Part shown: piece by piece, positions 6,885 to 8,303 of the stretch | Position numbering within the stretch: the stretch's first letter is position 1 | Layout: each line of letters starts with the position of its first letter | Assembly (NCBI GenBank): GCA_001462255.1 | Contig: LIUJ01000067.1 | Span: forward strand, 356 to 8,658 | From: Fibrobacteria bacterium GUT77 | Lineage (GTDB): Bacteria > Fibrobacterota > Chitinivibrionia > Chitinivibrionales > Chitinispirillaceae | Length of the DNA: 8,303 bases | Direction: 5' to 3' | The notes under the pieces: generated by a model | Told to the model about the DNA's origin: nothing | What the model saw: the letters and a program-made list of their open reading frames with translations, nothing else | Databases searched by the model: none | Position numbers and translations under genes: made by a program

Positions 6885-6913
6885 TTGAAAAAAGATATTC
6901 AGGCGAATGTAAA
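6885..6913 (+). promoter_or_regulatory. Candidate divergent promoter facing the GC-rich inverted repeat
   Basis: TTGAAA (6885-6890), a 17-base spacer and TGTAAA (6908-6913) form a weak + strand promoter back to back with that of serS. The predicted start (about 6920) coincides with the first base of the long inverted repeat, so it could drive a structured RNA. The -10 match is only four of six. Confidence 0.25.
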
Positions 6914-6920
6914 TGAAATC

Positions 6921-7012
6921 GCGGCGCCCCACCGCCACACCTCGACACAAACACAGAGCCGTCAAACGCTACGGGAAAGAACGATGGGGTGTGCGCGGTG
7001 GTGGGGCGGAGC
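6921..7012. repeat. Long GC-rich imperfect inverted repeat, possible structured RNA
   Basis: CGCCCCACCGCCACACC (6925-6941) is complementary to 6988-7008 over 17 bases, with bulges of three and one bases on the right arm. An outer GC/GC pair (6921-6922 with 7011-7012) extends the stem. The 46-base spacer contains a smaller CCGT/ACGG hairpin. The arms are very GC-rich in an AT-rich intergenic region. No protein frame explains them. No U-tract follows on either strand, so this is not a simple terminator. It could be a small RNA, a leader element or the ends of a small mobile element. Confidence 0.4.
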
Positions 7013-7047
7013 TGTTGCTATTGTCCGTGTCGGATATTATATTATAA

Positions 7048-7080
7048 CGGTAGATAAACGGAAATGCCGTCTATCCACCG
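7048..7080 (-). other. 14-bp hairpin, uninterrupted only as - strand RNA
   Basis: The arms 7048-7061 and 7067-7080 enclose a five-base loop. As + strand sequence there are two A/C mismatches. On the - strand the same positions become G-U wobbles, giving a 14-bp stem with no interruption. The - strand sequence after the hairpin is TTATAATATAATAT, which is AT-rich but not a clean U-tract. A weak terminator, an RNA processing site or part of a small RNA are possible. It lies upstream of the serS promoter, so it should not be in the main serS transcript. Confidence 0.45.
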
Positions 7081-7191
7081 CATTGATTGACCGGATCTTT
7101 AACACCATGCCGTATGTTTACACAAATTTTGAAACTGTCTCATAATCTCCGGGAACAGATAAGGTCAAATTAAAGTTACGGCAGTGGTGAC

Positions 7192-7229
7192 AAAAGGGGG
7201 GGCGACCGCATTGACATTGCGACCACCCC
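7192..7229 (-). terminator. Intrinsic terminator of the 192-residue membrane protein gene
   Basis: On the - strand GGGGTGGTCGC (7229-7219), a nine-base loop and GCGGTCGCCCC (7209-7199) form an 11-bp stem of eight Watson-Crick and three G-U pairs, followed by CCC and TTTT (7195-7192). It stands 18 bp after the stop of the gene at 7247-7825. The G-U pairs are present only in the - strand RNA, which fits its direction. Confidence 0.7.
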
Positions 7230-7246
7230 ACTGAACACTACCATAC

Positions 7247-7825
7247 CTAAGCGGCCGTTTTCCTCGACACGATTGCGTCACGTATTTTTCTGGCGTCCAT
7301 AATGTAGATTTTATGTTTAGTGTTTCCCGCGTTAATGATAGCGGCATTTCCTTTAATAACATCAACGGATGATATTTCGTTGTACGCGAGTTGAAATTCA
7401 ACATTCTTATAACTTGTCCCTTCAACAGCGTTTTCATACACACGGACGGCATTTTTGCTTATACGTGAACAATAGAATACACCCCAAACCCACAAAAATA
7501 CGATGCCAATTAAACAAACCCCAATGACAAAGATACGTCCATGTTCAACTGTTTCCTTTATCTCTGCCAACCTCCGTTTCACCAATGTCTCGCCTGTATT
7601 ACCGGCTACCAAACTCGTTATTCTACTAATAGCATCGCTATTACTAGTTTTCTGTTCCGCCATCAACCGTGCCTCTGCCGTCCGATACACATTATCAAAA
7701 AAAGGCACGCTAACTGCAATACCGATCGCCATAACAACGGTGCCGATGACTCTCGCAATCCACTGCTGTTTAATCATGCTATGCCCCTTACCGCTTACCG
7801 AAACCAACAAATTTCCCTTGTCCAT
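7247..7825 (-). CDS. Two-helix inner-membrane protein with PH-like C-terminal domain
   Basis: The gene encodes a 192-residue protein of unknown function. A transmembrane helix at about 23-42 is followed by a polar loop of some 55 residues (43-96, charged and probably helical), and a second helix lies at about 98-118. The C-terminal part (127-188, VYENAVEGTSYKNVEFQLAY..ISSVDVIKGNAAIINAG..HKIYIMDARKIRDAI) has the beta-strand-rich pattern of small bacterial pleckstrin-homology-like domains, found in many unannotated membrane proteins. By the two-helix topology both ends lie on the same side, probably the cytoplasm. The start is well supported: AAGGAGG lies six bases before the ATG. The gene appears to be transcribed alone, with terminators before and after it. 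Its neighbour is a FISUMP surface protein gene, but no functional link is visible. Confidence 0.78.
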   Translation of the reverse strand: MDKGNLLVSVSGKGHSMIKQQWIARVIGTVVMAIGIAVSVPFFDNVYRTAEARLMAEQKTSNSDAISRITSLVAGNTGETLVKRRLAEIKETVEHGRIFVIGVCLIGIVFLWVWGVFYCSRISKNAVRVYENAVEGTSYKNVEFQLAYNEISSVDVIKGNAAIINAGNTKHKIYIMDARKIRDAIVSRKTAA

Positions 7826-7890
7826 CTTCTTCCTCCTTCAACTAAAGGTTAAATGATAATTGGGTTATTAGATAAAACGTTTATTTTCCA

Positions 7891-7940
7891 AATTAAACCG
7901 GGGCGCCCCCTAAACAATCGACCGCCCCCGTGACCCGGTT
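7891..7940 (-). terminator. Probable terminator of the FISUMP protein gene
   Basis: On the - strand AACCGGG (7940-7934) pairs with CCCGGTT (7902-7896), and a GCG/CGC pair adjacent to it on the right arm can extend the stem. TTTAATTT follows. An alternative fold uses the palindrome GGGGCGCCCC (7900-7909). It lies about 40 bp after the stop at 7980. The loop is long, so the strength is uncertain. Confidence 0.45.
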
Positions 7941-7979
7941 ACCGAGCAACACCGCACAAACTCCGACGCGGCGCGGTAA

Positions 7980-8303
7980 TCAATCGGCAACGCACCTAAC
8001 CGCGCTACCGTAGCGTATATCGTAGTCTATGTTGTCCACGTTTTCACCAATGCTCCACATTTTCAAGGCGCTTGCGCTTCCGGCTGAACTCGCGGTAGCC
8101 GTCCACCAGTAGCCGTTAACGTCAACAAATCCGCAATCTTCCCAACCTACACTACTATCATCGTAGCAACGGCTACCGCCCGGTAGAGCGGCAAAACCAA
8201 AATTATCCGTTCCGGGAATTCCGGGTACGCAAGAATAAGAGTCTTCATCGTCATCATTATCATAACCACAAATCTTCTCAGCCCAACCGACTTTTGATTT
8301 CAA
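7980..8303 (-). CDS. FISUMP-domain protein, C-terminal part (runs off right edge)
   Basis: The last 107 codons of a larger gene are present. The N-terminus, where a signal peptide would be expected, lies outside the window, and the TTG at the very edge should not be taken as the start. The sequence shows the blocks of the Fibrobacter succinogenes major paralogous domain: GWAEKICGYDN (6-16), NFGFAALPGG (34-43), GYWWTAT (64-70), an aromatic and acidic strand region MWSIGENVDNIDYD (82-95) and SAVRCVAD at the end. Five cysteines (12, 25, 46, 57, 104) suggest disulfides in a secreted or surface protein. The domain resembles the C-type-lectin-like fold of related paralogous families, and its role is not established. 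An acidic run (DNDDDED) separates the first two blocks and could bind a divalent cation; that is a guess. Confidence 0.85.
   Translation of the reverse strand: MKSKVGWAEKICGYDNDDDEDSYSCVPGIPGTDNFGFAALPGGSRCYDDSSVGWEDCGFVDVNGYWWTATASSAGSASALKMWSIGENVDNIDYDIRYGSAVRCVAD

Noticed and set aside
6885..7145. 86-codon + strand ORF in the structured intergenic region
   Set aside because: It runs straight through the inverted repeat and the 7048 hairpin, has no ribosome site, and its composition is not protein-like.
7118..7147. TTTACA and CATAAT, 18 bases apart, as a + strand promoter
   Set aside because: No + strand gene follows; it would only give RNA antisense to the membrane protein gene, and such matches are frequent in AT-rich DNA.
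6775..7190. T-box leader for serS
   Set aside because: No T-box sequence (UGGNACC-type antiterminator) is visible, the promoter lies only about 80 bp upstream, and T-boxes are mainly a Firmicutes feature.
1..8303. CRISPR array, tRNA, rRNA or complete insertion sequence
   Set aside because: No regularly spaced repeats, no tRNA cloverleaf or T-loop sequence, no rRNA-like stretch and no intact transposase were seen by reading both strands.

Overview
The window most likely comes from a member of the Fibrobacterota (Fibrobacter or a gut or soil relative). The main reason is the partial protein at the right edge, which carries the Fibrobacter succinogenes major paralogous (FISUMP) domain with its GFAALPGG, GYWWTAT and SAVRCVAD blocks. 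Two intracellular polysaccharide-degrading enzymes fit the same picture. Base composition is moderate, with AT-rich intergenic DNA.

Layout. Positions 1-658 form a gene-poor edge. They hold two competing partial frames (a hydrophobic C-terminus on + and the first 28 codons of a gene on -), a start-less remnant that looks like the C-terminal tail of an Rpn/PD-(D/E)XK-type transposase (231-458, -) with related direct repeats on either side, and a candidate promoter. From 659 to 5507 five + strand genes are packed with gaps of 28, 17, 3 and 7 bp and read as one operon: a small three-helix PQ-loop/SemiSWEET-like membrane protein, a cytoplasmic GH13 alpha-amylase-family enzyme, a cytoplasmic CelC-like GH5 beta-glucanase, an RNase D-like 3'-5' exonuclease, and a GT4 glycosyltransferase. 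The operon runs tail to tail into serS (seryl-tRNA synthetase, - strand), and the two coding regions overlap by 14 bp. Upstream of serS is a good sigma70-type promoter and an 18-codon upstream frame with a strong Shine-Dalgarno sequence, whose stop overlaps the serS start as ATGA.

Positions 6852-7246 carry no credible protein gene but are rich in structure: a long GC-rich inverted repeat (6921-7012), a 14-bp hairpin that is uninterrupted only when transcribed from the - strand (7048-7080), and an intrinsic terminator (7192-7229). That terminator ends a - strand gene for a 192-residue two-helix membrane protein with a PH-like C-terminal domain (7247-7825). After another probable terminator (7891-7940) comes the 3' end of the FISUMP protein gene (7980-8303, -), which runs off the window.

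How the genes may work together (inference): GH13 and GH5 lack signal peptides and should act on alpha- and beta-glucans or oligosaccharides already inside the cell. The GT4 enzyme builds glycans. The PQ-loop protein could move a small sugar. The operon may therefore handle imported cellodextrins and stored glycogen; the place of the RNase D homologue in it is unexplained. I see no CRISPR array, tRNA, rRNA or complete insertion sequence.
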